Positions 1 through 6,552 of a stretch of DNA of 6,896 nt are shown piece after piece. Numbering within the stretch: the stretch's first letter is position 1; each line of letters opens with the position of its first letter. The notes under the pieces are model-generated. The model was not told the origin of the DNA and made no database searches. It worked only from the letters and a program-made list of their open reading frames with translations. Position numbers and translations under genes: made by a program. The stretch spans positions 1 to 6,896 of the forward strand of contig JAICKT010000235.1 of the NCBI GenBank assembly GCA_025927795.1, read 5' to 3'. The DNA comes from Parafilimonas sp. Lineage in GTDB: Bacteria; Bacteroidota; Bacteroidia; Chitinophagales; Chitinophagaceae.

Positions 1-55
1 ATACATTATAAAACAAAATCTTTCTACCGTAAAAACTTAATTATTTTGTAAGTGC

Positions 56-1102
56 ATGAATACCGGTAATGGTTTATACAAAACACTTCACATAAAAAAT
101 ATTAAAGAAGAAGTAAAAGATTTTAAAACTTTTTCTTTTGCTGAAAATATCAATTATAAAGCAGGTCAATATCTCACGTTTGTTTATTATTCACATAATG
201 AAGAAGTGCGACGATCATATTCTATAACTTCATCACCTGCTTTAAATGAGCCACTTTCTATTGGCATAAAACGTATTGAAAATGGTTTATTCTCAAGAAA
301 ATTAATTGACAGTGCAAAACCTAATGATGAATTAATAAGCATTGGCGCCGGTGGGCTTTTTGTTTTGCCTGATGATATAAATAATTACAAACAGGTTTTC
401 TTTTTTGCAGCAGGCAGTGGTATTACACCTATTTATTCTTTAATAAAAACTTTATTACATGCGCATTCAAATATTAATGTTGCGTTGATATACAGCAATG
501 CTTCGCCAGAAAAAACAGTCTTTTTACATGAATTAAAAATGCTTGAAACAAAGTTCAAACAGCTTCATATAAAATTTCTTTTTAGCAATATTTTTGATTT
601 ATCAAAGGCACGTTTGCATCGTAATTTAATTTTTAGTTTTTTAAATGAGTTGTCAATTACTGATTTTTCAAAAACACTTTTTTATATCTGCGGCCCTGAA
701 TCGTATATGCGCTTATGCACCTTTACTTTGCGTGAAAGCGATGTGCCTTTATTAAATATTAAGAGAGAAGATTTTGTTATTAATGCTGTTCGCAAACGCG
801 ATGCTTTTCCTCCGGATAAGATGTCCCGAAATGCATTAATAAATCTGAATGGAAAAAAATTTAATTTTTTTATAGAATATCCTAACTCCATTTTGCAGGC
901 TGCCAAAAAAAATAATATCAGCTTACCTTACAGTTGCGAAGCCGGTCGCTGCGGCAGTTGTATTGCAAAATGTTTAAAAGGGAAAGTATGGCATTCTTAT
1001 AATGAAGTGCTTACTGAAAGAGAATTAAGACAAGGCTTAGTATTAACATGTGTTGGTCATCCGGTTAACGATGATGTGGAACTGGAAATTAAAACAGAGT
1101 GA
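56..1102 (+). CDS. PaaE-type ferredoxin-NAD(P)H reductase with C-terminal 2Fe-2S domain
   Basis: This is a soluble electron-transfer protein that should take electrons from NAD(P)H through FAD to a plant-type 2Fe-2S cluster and then to a partner oxygenase, desaturase or similar enzyme. Three modules are visible. The FAD-binding barrel has RRSYSITSS at residues 52-60. The NAD(P)-binding domain has FAAGSGITP at 117-125 and CGPESYM at 212-218. The C-terminal ferredoxin domain (about 260-348) has the cluster ligands C294, C299 and C302 (C-x4-C-x2-C) plus C332 in LTCVGHP. At 348 residues it matches the usual length of PaaE/Hcr-type reductases (about 350). The ATG at 56 leaves a normal short N-terminus; there is no Shine-Dalgarno sequence. 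No phenylacetate genes lie nearby, so the physiological partner is unknown and I give no gene symbol. It converges on kdgK with a 44-bp gap. The family is well supported; the substrate partner is not. Confidence 0.9.
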   Translation: MNTGNGLYKTLHIKNIKEEVKDFKTFSFAENINYKAGQYLTFVYYSHNEEVRRSYSITSSPALNEPLSIGIKRIENGLFSRKLIDSAKPNDELISIGAGGLFVLPDDINNYKQVFFFAAGSGITPIYSLIKTLLHAHSNINVALIYSNASPEKTVFLHELKMLETKFKQLHIKFLFSNIFDLSKARLHRNLIFSFLNELSITDFSKTLFYICGPESYMRLCTFTLRESDVPLLNIKREDFVINAVRKRDAFPPDKMSRNALINLNGKKFNFFIEYPNSILQAAKKNNISLPYSCEAGRCGSCIAKCLKGKVWHSYNEVLTERELRQGLVLTCVGHPVNDDVELEIKTE

Positions 1103-1146
1103 AAAGTGTTTAATTGCATTTGACCTCAGTCAGAAGGAAATCTTTT

Positions 1147-2154
1147 CTATTCATAATGCTGAATGAATGATTTCACTTCTTCAACTGTTTTATTTGTGCA
1201 ATCACCTTTAATAAATAATTTTTGAAAAGCTGCAGCCGTTGCAAAATTTATTATCTGCTGAAAAGGTAAATGATTATAGATTCCATAAATTAAGCCCGCC
1301 ATAAAACAATCGCCGCTGCCAACTTTATCAATCACGGCATCTGTTTTATAAGTTGAAGAAATATAAAAATTGTTATTGCTGAAAATGGTTGCGTAATATT
1401 CTATTCCTGTTTTATCAAACCGAAAAGTATTGGCAACAATTTTACATTTTGTAAACCGCCTGGCTATTTCTTCAGATGTTTTCTTTGCTTGTGCAACATA
1501 ATTTTCTTTTGTGTTTATTGCATGAATATTTTCGGGCACTTTAATATTCAACATTGTTTCTGCTGACCAAATGTTGCCCATTATTACATCGCAATATTGC
1601 ACCAGTTCGGGCATAATTTCATTTGCCTGTTTTCCGTATTGCCATAGTTTTGCGCGATGATTTAGATCAACAGAAATAAAAATATTCTTCTTTACACAAA
1701 CCTGTAAAGCTTCTTTACAAACAGCAGCAATATTTTCACTCAACGCTGGCGTAATTGCGCTAAAATGAAACCAGCGTATTCCATTTAAAGCTTTATCCCA
1801 ATCTATCATGCAGGGTTTTAATTCAGAAAAAGAGGAACCATTTCTGTCATAAATTACTTCAGCGTGTTGAATCTCGGTTCCTTTCAGCAAATAATATAAA
1901 CCGATTTTATTTCCGGTGTAAACAATTGTTGATGTATCAATATTTTGTTCCTCGATTTTTTTAATAAGCTGCGCTGATAAAAAATTTCTTGGCACCGCTG
2001 TGCAATAACTTACAGGTACACGCCACTGCGCTAATGCAGCCGCCACATTCATTTCAGCTCCGCCGGCATAAACATCTAATGCATTTTTTGCAAGCCACTC
2101 ACTTCGCTCATCAGGAGCAAGCCTTAACAATATTTCTCCAAAACATAAAATCAT
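1147..2154 (-). CDS. kdgK: 2-keto-3-deoxygluconate kinase, PfkB family
   Basis: This cytoplasmic ribokinase-family (PfkB) sugar kinase is predicted to phosphorylate 2-keto-3-deoxygluconate to KDPG with ATP, directly after the UxuA step. Visible motifs are the N-terminal strand ILCFGEILLRL (2-12), the PfkB signature GGAEMNVAAAL (31-41), DLNHR at 163-167, which resembles the DxNxR segment of KDG kinases, and the anion-hole/catalytic motif GSGD at 279-282 with catalytic base D282, followed by CFMAGLIYG. At 335 residues it has a normal length. The open frame continues upstream to 2676, but that extension runs antisense through the neighbouring SDR gene and lacks PfkB features. The ATG at 2154 starts exactly at the conserved first strand, so I chose it. 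It is transcribed divergently from uxuB-uxuA-uxaC. PfkB membership is certain; the KDG substrate is inferred from motif and context, and fructokinase or another sugar kinase is the alternative. Confidence 0.88.
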   Translation of the reverse strand: MILCFGEILLRLAPDERSEWLAKNALDVYAGGAEMNVAAALAQWRVPVSYCTAVPRNFLSAQLIKKIEEQNIDTSTIVYTGNKIGLYYLLKGTEIQHAEVIYDRNGSSFSELKPCMIDWDKALNGIRWFHFSAITPALSENIAAVCKEALQVCVKKNIFISVDLNHRAKLWQYGKQANEIMPELVQYCDVIMGNIWSAETMLNIKVPENIHAINTKENYVAQAKKTSEEIARRFTKCKIVANTFRFDKTGIEYYATIFSNNNFYISSTYKTDAVIDKVGSGDCFMAGLIYGIYNHLPFQQIINFATAAAFQKLFIKGDCTNKTVEEVKSFIQHYE

Positions 2155-2160
2155 TGTAAA

Positions 2161-2168
2161 TACTTTTG
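2161..2168 (+). promoter_or_regulatory. Candidate Bacteroidota -7 element for the uxuB-uxuA-uxaC run
   Basis: TACTTTTG matches the Bacteroidota sigma-A -7 consensus TAnnTTTG at every defined base and lies 29 bp before the SDR start codon, giving a predicted leader of about 20-25 nt. I see no TTG -33 box at the expected distance; that region lies inside the kdgK coding sequence. The match could be chance in AT-rich DNA, but its position is right. Confidence 0.45.
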
Positions 2169-2176
2169 CGACTTTA

Positions 2177-2189
2177 ATTAGCAAATTCA
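2177..2189 (+). repeat. ATTAGCAAATTCA element before the SDR start (copy 1)
   Basis: The 13-mer ATTAGCAAATTCA ends 8 bp before the ATG at 2198. The identical 13-mer recurs at 3040-3052, ending 4 bp before the uxuA ATG. This copy lies in the predicted 5' leader of the SDR gene and overlaps the minus-strand -7 candidate by two bases. Its function is unknown; it could be a leader/translation element, an operator or a common intergenic repeat. Confidence 0.5.
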
Positions 2190-2195
2190 AAAATA
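2188..2195 (-). promoter_or_regulatory. Candidate Bacteroidota -7 element for kdgK
   Basis: Read on the minus strand this is TATTTTTG, a full match to TAnnTTTG. A TTG at 2214-2212 lies 16 nt upstream on the same strand, slightly closer than the usual -33/-7 spacing. The -7 box is 33 bp before the kdgK ATG at 2154. The start site it predicts (about 2182) falls within a few bases of the start site predicted for the + strand promoter, so the two transcripts would overlap at their 5' ends. Confidence 0.45.
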
Positions 2196-2197
2196 GT

Positions 2198-3013
2198 ATG
2201 CAACAACTATTCAATCTAAAAAATAAAGTGATAATAGTAACCGGCGCAACAGGCGTTTTAGGCGAAGCATTTGTACATGCCATTGCAGATATGGATGGCA
2301 AAGTTGTTTTAATCGGAAGAAACGAAGCGGTTGGCAACGAAAGAGTAAAGCAATTGCAACAAAAGAATAAAGAAGCTATTTTTATTAAAGCAGATGTTTT
2401 AAATAAAGATGATTTGTTACATGCAAACGAAATCATTTTAAAAAAATTTAATCGTATTGATGGGTTGGTAAATGCTGCCGGCGGCGTTGTGCCGGAAAGC
2501 GTGATAATGCCCGGCGAAGAAATATTCGATATTAATATGGATGGAATGAAGCGGGCATTTGATTTAAATTTATTTGGAAGCATGATGCCGGTTACTGTTT
2601 TTGGAAGGTCGCTGCAGCAATCGGGGAATGCAAGTATTGTAAATATATCTTCAATGACGGCGCAAACTACGCTCACAAGAGTTTTAGGTTATTCAATGGC
2701 AAAAGCAGCAATTGATAATTATACAAGATGGATGAGTGTTGAAACTGCAAACCGTTATGGAGATACCATGCGCGTAAATGCAATTGCGCCGGGTTTTTTT
2801 ATTACACATCAAAATGAAAAATTACTTATTAACGAAGATGGAAGTTATACTGAGCGTAGTGAGAATATACTAAGAAATACACCATTTAAAAGATTTGGTA
2901 AGCCTGAAGAATTATGTGGCACCTTAATATGGTTATTAAGTGATGCTTCTAAGTTTGTTACAGGAGAAGTAATTTGTGTTGACGGTGGTTTTCATATTAA
3001 TTCAGGTGTGTGA
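2198..3013 (+). CDS. uxuB: D-mannonate oxidoreductase (fructuronate reductase), SDR family
   Basis: This cytoplasmic short-chain dehydrogenase is predicted to reduce D-fructuronate to D-mannonate with NAD(P)H. Classical SDR features are all present: the cofactor glycine motif TGATGVLG at 15-22, D66 in the ADV segment, NAAGG at 92-96, N124, catalytic S152, and the YSMAK motif with Y165 and K169, then NAIAPGFF at 194-201 and the C-terminal VDGGF. At 271 residues it is typical. The SDR fold alone does not give the substrate. That call rests on its being the first gene of a run with uxuA and uxaC, and on the known Bacillus subtilis UxuB (YjmF), which is an SDR unrelated to the E. coli polyol-dehydrogenase UxuB. 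The start at 2198 places the Rossmann strand at residues 10-14. It is followed after 43 bp by uxuA. A gluconate 5-dehydrogenase-like enzyme is the main alternative. Confidence 0.85.
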   Translation: MQQLFNLKNKVIIVTGATGVLGEAFVHAIADMDGKVVLIGRNEAVGNERVKQLQQKNKEAIFIKADVLNKDDLLHANEIILKKFNRIDGLVNAAGGVVPESVIMPGEEIFDINMDGMKRAFDLNLFGSMMPVTVFGRSLQQSGNASIVNISSMTAQTTLTRVLGYSMAKAAIDNYTRWMSVETANRYGDTMRVNAIAPGFFITHQNEKLLINEDGSYTERSENILRNTPFKRFGKPEELCGTLIWLLSDASKFVTGEVICVDGGFHINSGV

Positions 3014-3016
3014 TTA

Positions 3017-3052
3017 ATTAGCACATTAGCATATTTCATATTAGCAAATTCA
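3017..3052 (+). repeat. Three ATTAGCA units between uxuB and uxuA
   Basis: Perfect ATTAGCA heptamers lie at 3017-3023, 3025-3031 and 3040-3046. The last extends to the 13-mer ATTAGCAAATTCA (3040-3052), which is also found before the SDR start at 2177-2189. The units fill most of the 43-bp gap and end just before the uxuA ATG. The role is unknown. Confidence 0.55.
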
Positions 3053-3056
3053 TTTC

Positions 3057-4226
3057 ATGCAACTCAAACAAACATGGCGATGGTTCGGATCTAATGACCC
3101 GGTTACATTAAAAGATATTTTACAAACCGGAGCAACAGGAATTGTTACTGCATTGCATCACATTCCTCACGGCGATATATGGACGGTTGAAGAAATTGAA
3201 AAAAGAAAAAATATTGTTGAAGCTGCAGGTTTAACATGGGATGTTGTTGAAAGTGTAACCGTGCATGAATCTATAAAAACACAAACAGGTAATTATCAAA
3301 AATATATTGAGCAATACAAACAAACATTAAGCAATCTTGCTGCATGCAACATAAAAATTGTTACATATAATTTTATGCCGGTTGCAGACTGGACGCGCAC
3401 CAATCTTGATTTTGTAATGCCTGATGATTCTCGTGCTTTATATTTTAATTGGTTTGATTTGGCTGTGTTTGATATTTATATTTTGAAAAGAAAAAATGCT
3501 GCAGATAGTTACACTGATACAATTTTAAGCGAAGCAGAAAAAAGATTTAAATTGTATTCATCCCAACAGTTAGATGCGCTTTCATCAACGATAAGATTTG
3601 GAATTCCCGGTGAAAAAAAATTAGGTGTTGGTGAAATGCTTGAAAGTATTAACACTTACAAAGAGATTGATCATTCAACATTAAAATCACATTTAAAATA
3701 TTTTCTTGAACAGATAGTTCCTGTTTGCGAAGAAAATAATATTAAGCTTGCGTTACATCCGGATGATCCGCCGTTTGATATTTTTGGATTGCCAAGAATT
3801 GTTTCTGCAGCAGAAGATGTTGAATACATTTTATCCTCTGTTGACAATAGCGCAAACGGCTTTTGTTTTTGTACAGGCTCATTCGGTGCATCGGCAAAAA
3901 ATAATTTAGTTGAAATGATAAAGCGTATTAATACGCGTATTCATTTTGTTCACCTGCGCAACACGCGCAGAGATGAATGCGGGAATTTTTATGAAGCAAA
4001 TCATTTAGATGGCGATACAGATATGTATGCTGTGGTAAAAGAAGTATTATCTGTTCAGCAAAAACTAGATGAACCAATTCCTTTTCGCCCGGATCATGGT
4101 CATGTAATGCTCGATGATATAAATAAAAAAACAAACCCCGGCTATTCCTGCATTGGCAGAATGCGTGGTTTAGCAGAATTACGCGGTTTAATGCTGGGCG
4201 TTAGTCGTGCTAATAATTGGCAATAA
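3057..4226 (+). CDS. uxuA: Mannonate dehydratase
   Basis: UxuA dehydrates D-mannonate to 2-keto-3-deoxy-D-gluconate using a divalent metal in a TIM-barrel fold of the xylose-isomerase-like type. The N-terminus has the family pattern TWRWFGSNDPVTL (6-18), followed by GATGIVTALHHIPHG (25-39) and YNFMPVADWTRT (104-115). Metal-ligand segments known for the family are visible: H234 in ALHPDDPP (232-239), C272 in CFCTGS (270-275), a histidine in HFVHLRN (296-302), and D346 in RPDHG (344-348). The conserved end IGRMRGLAELRGLM (366-379) is intact. Length is 389 residues, close to E. coli UxuA (394). The ATG at 3057 is well placed but has no Shine-Dalgarno sequence; it is preceded by ATTAGCA repeats. 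It lies 43 bp after the SDR gene and 33 bp before uxaC, consistent with one transcript. Confidence 0.97.
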   Translation: MQLKQTWRWFGSNDPVTLKDILQTGATGIVTALHHIPHGDIWTVEEIEKRKNIVEAAGLTWDVVESVTVHESIKTQTGNYQKYIEQYKQTLSNLAACNIKIVTYNFMPVADWTRTNLDFVMPDDSRALYFNWFDLAVFDIYILKRKNAADSYTDTILSEAEKRFKLYSSQQLDALSSTIRFGIPGEKKLGVGEMLESINTYKEIDHSTLKSHLKYFLEQIVPVCEENNIKLALHPDDPPFDIFGLPRIVSAAEDVEYILSSVDNSANGFCFCTGSFGASAKNNLVEMIKRINTRIHFVHLRNTRRDECGNFYEANHLDGDTDMYAVVKEVLSVQQKLDEPIPFRPDHGHVMLDDINKKTNPGYSCIGRMRGLAELRGLMLGVSRANNWQ

Positions 4227-4259
4227 TTATTTTAGTTTTACTTCGTTTAAAATTCTACC

Positions 4260-5657
4260 GTGCAAACTTTCATTACAGAAAATTTTTTATTACAAACTGG
4301 TACAGCAAGAAAATTATATTTTGATTTTGTTCAACAATTGCCCATCATAGATTATCATAATCATTTATCGCCTGAAGAAATTGCCATCAATAAAAAATTT
4401 TCAACTATAACAGAAGCATGGTTAAAAGGTGACCATTATAAGTGGCGCGCAATGCGTGCAAACGGAATAGAAGAAAAGTTTATTACGGGTGATGCAGATG
4501 ATTATTCAAAGTTTAAGGCATGGGCTGAAACCGTTCCATATACAATGCGCAATCCGCTTTACCACTGGACGCATCTTGAATTAAAACATCCTTTCAACAT
4601 TAATGAGTTACTGAATGAGGACAGCGCTGAAAACATTTATCATCAGTGTAATGAATTACTGCAAACAAAATACAATGTGCAGGAAATTTTAAATTATCAC
4701 AAAGTTGAATTGCTTTGTACAACTGATAACCCAACCGACGATTTACAGTATCATACCCAAATTGCGCATAATAATGTTGAATTTAAAGTGGTCCCCACAT
4801 TTCGGCCTGACGCTTTAATAAATTTTTTCGATAAAGAAGAATGGTTAAATCAATTACAACTTCTTTCTGCAACCACAAATTCACATATCACTGATCTTGA
4901 TGCTTTTTTATCTGCGATAGGAAGTCGTATAGAATACTTTCACACTAAAGGCTGCTGCTTGTCTGATCATGGTTTGGAATACATACCTTTTTTAGATAAC
5001 AAAGCAAAAAAGATTGAAAACATTTTTCAAAAATTAGTAAGCAAAAAGAAGTTACCTGATGATGATAAATTACAATCATTAAAAGCCTTTATATTATTTG
5101 AGCTTTGTAAAATGTATTATGCAAAAGGATGGACTCAGCAATTTCATCTTGGAGCAATGCGTAATAATAATTCACGGTTATTAAAATTGATTGGAAAAGA
5201 TGCGGGCACAGATTCCATTGGTGATTTTAAGCAGGCTGCAACATTATCTGTTTTCTTAAATGCGCTTGAAGATAAAAACAAGCTGGGAAAAACAATTTTG
5301 TACAACCTAAACCCGGCTGATAATGAAATATTTGCAACACTTGCCGGAAATTTTAATGATGGCTCGTTTCCCGGTAAAATTCAATGGGGTTCTGCGTGGT
5401 GGTTTCTCGATCAAAAAGATGGAATTGAAAAACAGTTAAATACATTATCCAACATGAGTTTGCTTAGCCGTTTTGCTGGAATGGTTACAGATTCACGCAG
5501 CTTTTTATCATTCGTGCGACATGATTATTTCAGAAGAATTTTATGCAATCTTGTTGGCGGTGATGTTGAAAAAGGTGAGCTACCCAACGATATAAACTGG
5601 CTTGGAAAAATGCTTGCAGATATAGCTTATTACAACGCAAAAAAATTATTTAATTAG
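4260..5657 (+). CDS. uxaC: Glucuronate/uronate isomerase
   Basis: UxaC isomerises D-glucuronate to D-fructuronate and D-galacturonate to D-tagaturonate, the entry step of the isomerase pathway. It belongs to the amidohydrolase superfamily. Family hallmarks seen are the N-terminal ITENFLLQT (5-13), the metal-binding H-x-H in DYHNHLSP (H33 and H35), YHWTHLEL (101-108), CTTDNPTDDL (153-162), VPTFRPD (178-184), SDHG (235-238), QFHLGAMRNNN (294-304) and the C-terminal GMVTDSRSFLSFVRHDYFRR segment (407-426). The length of 465 residues is normal. The start is GTG, not ATG; it is supported because UxaC proteins begin just before the ITENFLL segment. It is the last gene of the run, 33 bp after uxuA, and a stem-loop begins at its stop codon. 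No tagaturonate reductase or altronate dehydratase is present, so glucuronate is the substrate best served here. Confidence 0.97.
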   Translation: MQTFITENFLLQTGTARKLYFDFVQQLPIIDYHNHLSPEEIAINKKFSTITEAWLKGDHYKWRAMRANGIEEKFITGDADDYSKFKAWAETVPYTMRNPLYHWTHLELKHPFNINELLNEDSAENIYHQCNELLQTKYNVQEILNYHKVELLCTTDNPTDDLQYHTQIAHNNVEFKVVPTFRPDALINFFDKEEWLNQLQLLSATTNSHITDLDAFLSAIGSRIEYFHTKGCCLSDHGLEYIPFLDNKAKKIENIFQKLVSKKKLPDDDKLQSLKAFILFELCKMYYAKGWTQQFHLGAMRNNNSRLLKLIGKDAGTDSIGDFKQAATLSVFLNALEDKNKLGKTILYNLNPADNEIFATLAGNFNDGSFPGKIQWGSAWWFLDQKDGIEKQLNTLSNMSLLSRFAGMVTDSRSFLSFVRHDYFRRILCNLVGGDVEKGELPNDINWLGKMLADIAYYNAKKLFN

Positions 5658-5693
5658 AACGTATAAATTAAATGAGATAATTATCAAACGTTC
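5657..5693 (+). terminator. Stem-loop directly after uxaC, candidate terminator
   Basis: Perfect inverted arms GAACGT (5657-5662) and ACGTTC (5688-5693) enclose a second, AT-only stem, ATAAATTA (5663-5670) against TAATTAT (5678-5684) with one bulged base, and a 7-nt loop. The inner downstream arm also forms part of the palindrome GATAATTATC (5676-5685). There is no clean U-run straight after it. A second short hairpin, CTCTT/AAGAG at 5701-5719, follows. Placement at the end of the run supports termination or 3'-end protection. Confidence 0.35.
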
Positions 5694-5774
5694 CGATTCT
5701 CTCTTTATTTGAATAAGAGCGTGGGTTAAAATTTCATTGAAACGAATGGCATAATTACTGCGCAGTTTTAATTT

Positions 5775-5855
5775 ATGTATTTAACAATTATAGTTCCTGC
5801 AATAATAGTTGCATTGCTGTTTATTTTCCGTTATAGAAGAAACAGGAGACAATAA
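5775..5855 (+). CDS. Possible 26-residue single-pass membrane peptide
   Basis: A short frame starting with ATG and ending with TAA encodes 26 residues. Residues 2-18 are almost purely hydrophobic (beginning YLTIIVPAIIVALL), long enough for one transmembrane helix. They are followed by a strongly basic tail, RYRRNRRQ (19-26). By the positive-inside rule the tail should be cytoplasmic. This layout resembles small regulatory or accessory membrane proteins of bacteria, but I recognise no family. There is no Shine-Dalgarno sequence, which is uninformative in this phylum. It stands alone between uxaC and the DUF4760-type gene. Chance is a real alternative because AT-rich DNA readily encodes Ile/Leu/Phe runs, although the sharp switch to five arginines in eight residues is less expected. 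Confidence 0.4.
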   Translation: MYLTIIVPAIIVALLFIFRYRRNRRQ

Positions 5856-6009
5856 TTATCATCTAATATTCGGGGGTTTATTTTTTCTTTTTCATATCAG
5901 AATTTTATTGTTAAGTCGTATAATTGATGCAATAATAGTTTGAAATAATAAGCAGCTAATTTGTATAATTTTTTAGTTTTTTCGCAGCAGCGATAAAGAC
6001 TTGCCCGTG

Positions 6010-6017
6010 TATCTTCG
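6010..6017 (+). promoter_or_regulatory. Candidate -7 element for the DUF4760-type gene
   Basis: TATCTTCG matches TAnnTTTG except for one T-to-C change, and lies 31 bp before the ATG at 6049. A TTG occurs at 6001-6003 but is too close to be the -33 box, and no clear -33 is present at the usual distance. The call rests mainly on position. Confidence 0.35.
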
Positions 6018-6048
6018 TAATATAAGTATTGTATAAAATTTTTAAATC

Positions 6049-6552
6049 ATGTCGAACGATTTAGTTGCACTTATTGCAAATCTTGCACTAACACTTTCAT
6101 TTATTGTAGCGCTTGTATTTGGCGTTGCACAAGTTAATGCTGCTGCACGTGATCGCCGTGAACGCCTTACGCTTGAAACTTTACGCAATTTTCAAACACA
6201 CGAATTTTCAGAATTGATGTATTATATTATGTCACACAAAATGCCTGTAACACAAACCGAAATGCGGGCACTTCCTGCGGATGACCAGGTTAACTTTATT
6301 CAGTATGCACAGGAAATGGAATCACTTGGTATTCTTGTTGCAGAAAAGCTGATTAATATTGATCTTGTTGATAAAACCCTTGGTTCATTCGTAGTTACTT
6401 CCTGGGAAAAATATAAACCGGTGTTTCAAGATATTCGTGAAAAAGCGCCGGACCCATTTCTTGGCGAATATTTTCAATGGCTCGCTGAAAATATAGATGA
6501 ACGAATGAAAAAAAATCCGCGCAAACCATTTTATCAAATGGGTAATAAATAA
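6049..6552 (+). CDS. DUF4760-type single-pass membrane protein
   Basis: This 167-residue protein has one predicted N-terminal transmembrane helix (about residues 5-28) followed by a basic juxtamembrane stretch, AARDRRERLTLETLRNFQT (32-50), and then a mostly helical soluble domain. The core around residues 86-150 (YAQEMESLGILVAEKLIN, later SWEKYKPVFQDIRE and YFQWLAENID) resembles DUF4760 proteins, which have an N-terminal helix and no known biochemical role. By the positive-inside rule the soluble domain should be cytoplasmic. No catalytic or metal-binding motif is evident. The ATG at 6049 is the natural start because it immediately precedes the membrane helix. Its own promoter seems likely, as 391 bp separate it from uxaC. 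It converges on the GH127-type gene with a 20-bp gap. I have no evidence linking it to uronate use; the family assignment is from recalled pattern only. Confidence 0.7.
   Translation: MSNDLVALIANLALTLSFIVALVFGVAQVNAAARDRRERLTLETLRNFQTHEFSELMYYIMSHKMPVTQTEMRALPADDQVNFIQYAQEMESLGILVAEKLINIDLVDKTLGSFVVTSWEKYKPVFQDIREKAPDPFLGEYFQWLAENIDERMKKNPRKPFYQMGNK

Larger units (their letters stand above)
5658..6048. other. 391-bp intergenic region after uxaC
   Basis: This strongly AT-rich gap holds the uxaC stem-loop (5657-5693), a weak hairpin (5701-5719), a possible 26-residue membrane peptide gene (5775-5855), a pyrimidine-rich T tract around 5878-5892, and a candidate promoter element before the DUF4760-type gene (6010-6017). 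The other ATG-started frames I checked on both strands stop within about 15 codons. I see no tRNA, recognisable riboswitch, insertion-sequence end or CRISPR repeat here. A short structured RNA cannot be excluded by eye. Confidence 0.5.

Noticed and set aside
41..48. Near match to the -7 motif (TTATTTTG) before the reductase gene
   Set aside because: It has one mismatch and sits only 7 bp before the ATG, which would require a nearly leaderless transcript; the real promoter may lie left of the window.
682..906. Minus-strand 74-codon frame inside the PaaE-type reductase gene
   Set aside because: It is fully antisense to a gene with strong motifs, and its translation shows no recognisable domain.
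1119..1134. Short hairpin (TGAC-CTCA-GTCA core) between the convergent reductase and kdgK genes
   Set aside because: The stem is only about six pairs including a wobble, and no T-run follows on either strand, so I do not call it a terminator.
2155..2676. Open minus-strand extension of the kdgK frame, about 174 codons upstream of the ATG at 2154
   Set aside because: It is antisense to the well-supported SDR gene, has a Ser/Thr/Cys/Phe-rich shadow composition and adds nothing matching PfkB kinases. The conserved kinase N-terminus begins at 2154.
3928..4134. Minus-strand 68-codon frame inside uxuA
   Set aside because: It is antisense to conserved uxuA coding sequence; its His-rich composition is the expected shadow.
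22..4261. Shared 9-mer TTCTACCGT at 22-30 (before the reductase) and 4253-4261 (across the uxaC start)
   Set aside because: Its position relative to the start codon differs between the two genes, and a 9-mer match by chance is plausible over this length.
5798..5940. Direct repeat of TGCAATAATAGTT at 5798-5810 and 5928-5940, exactly 130 bp apart
   Set aside because: A single pair of 13-mers in very AT-rich DNA; one copy lies in the possible peptide gene and there is no further unit or flanking similarity.
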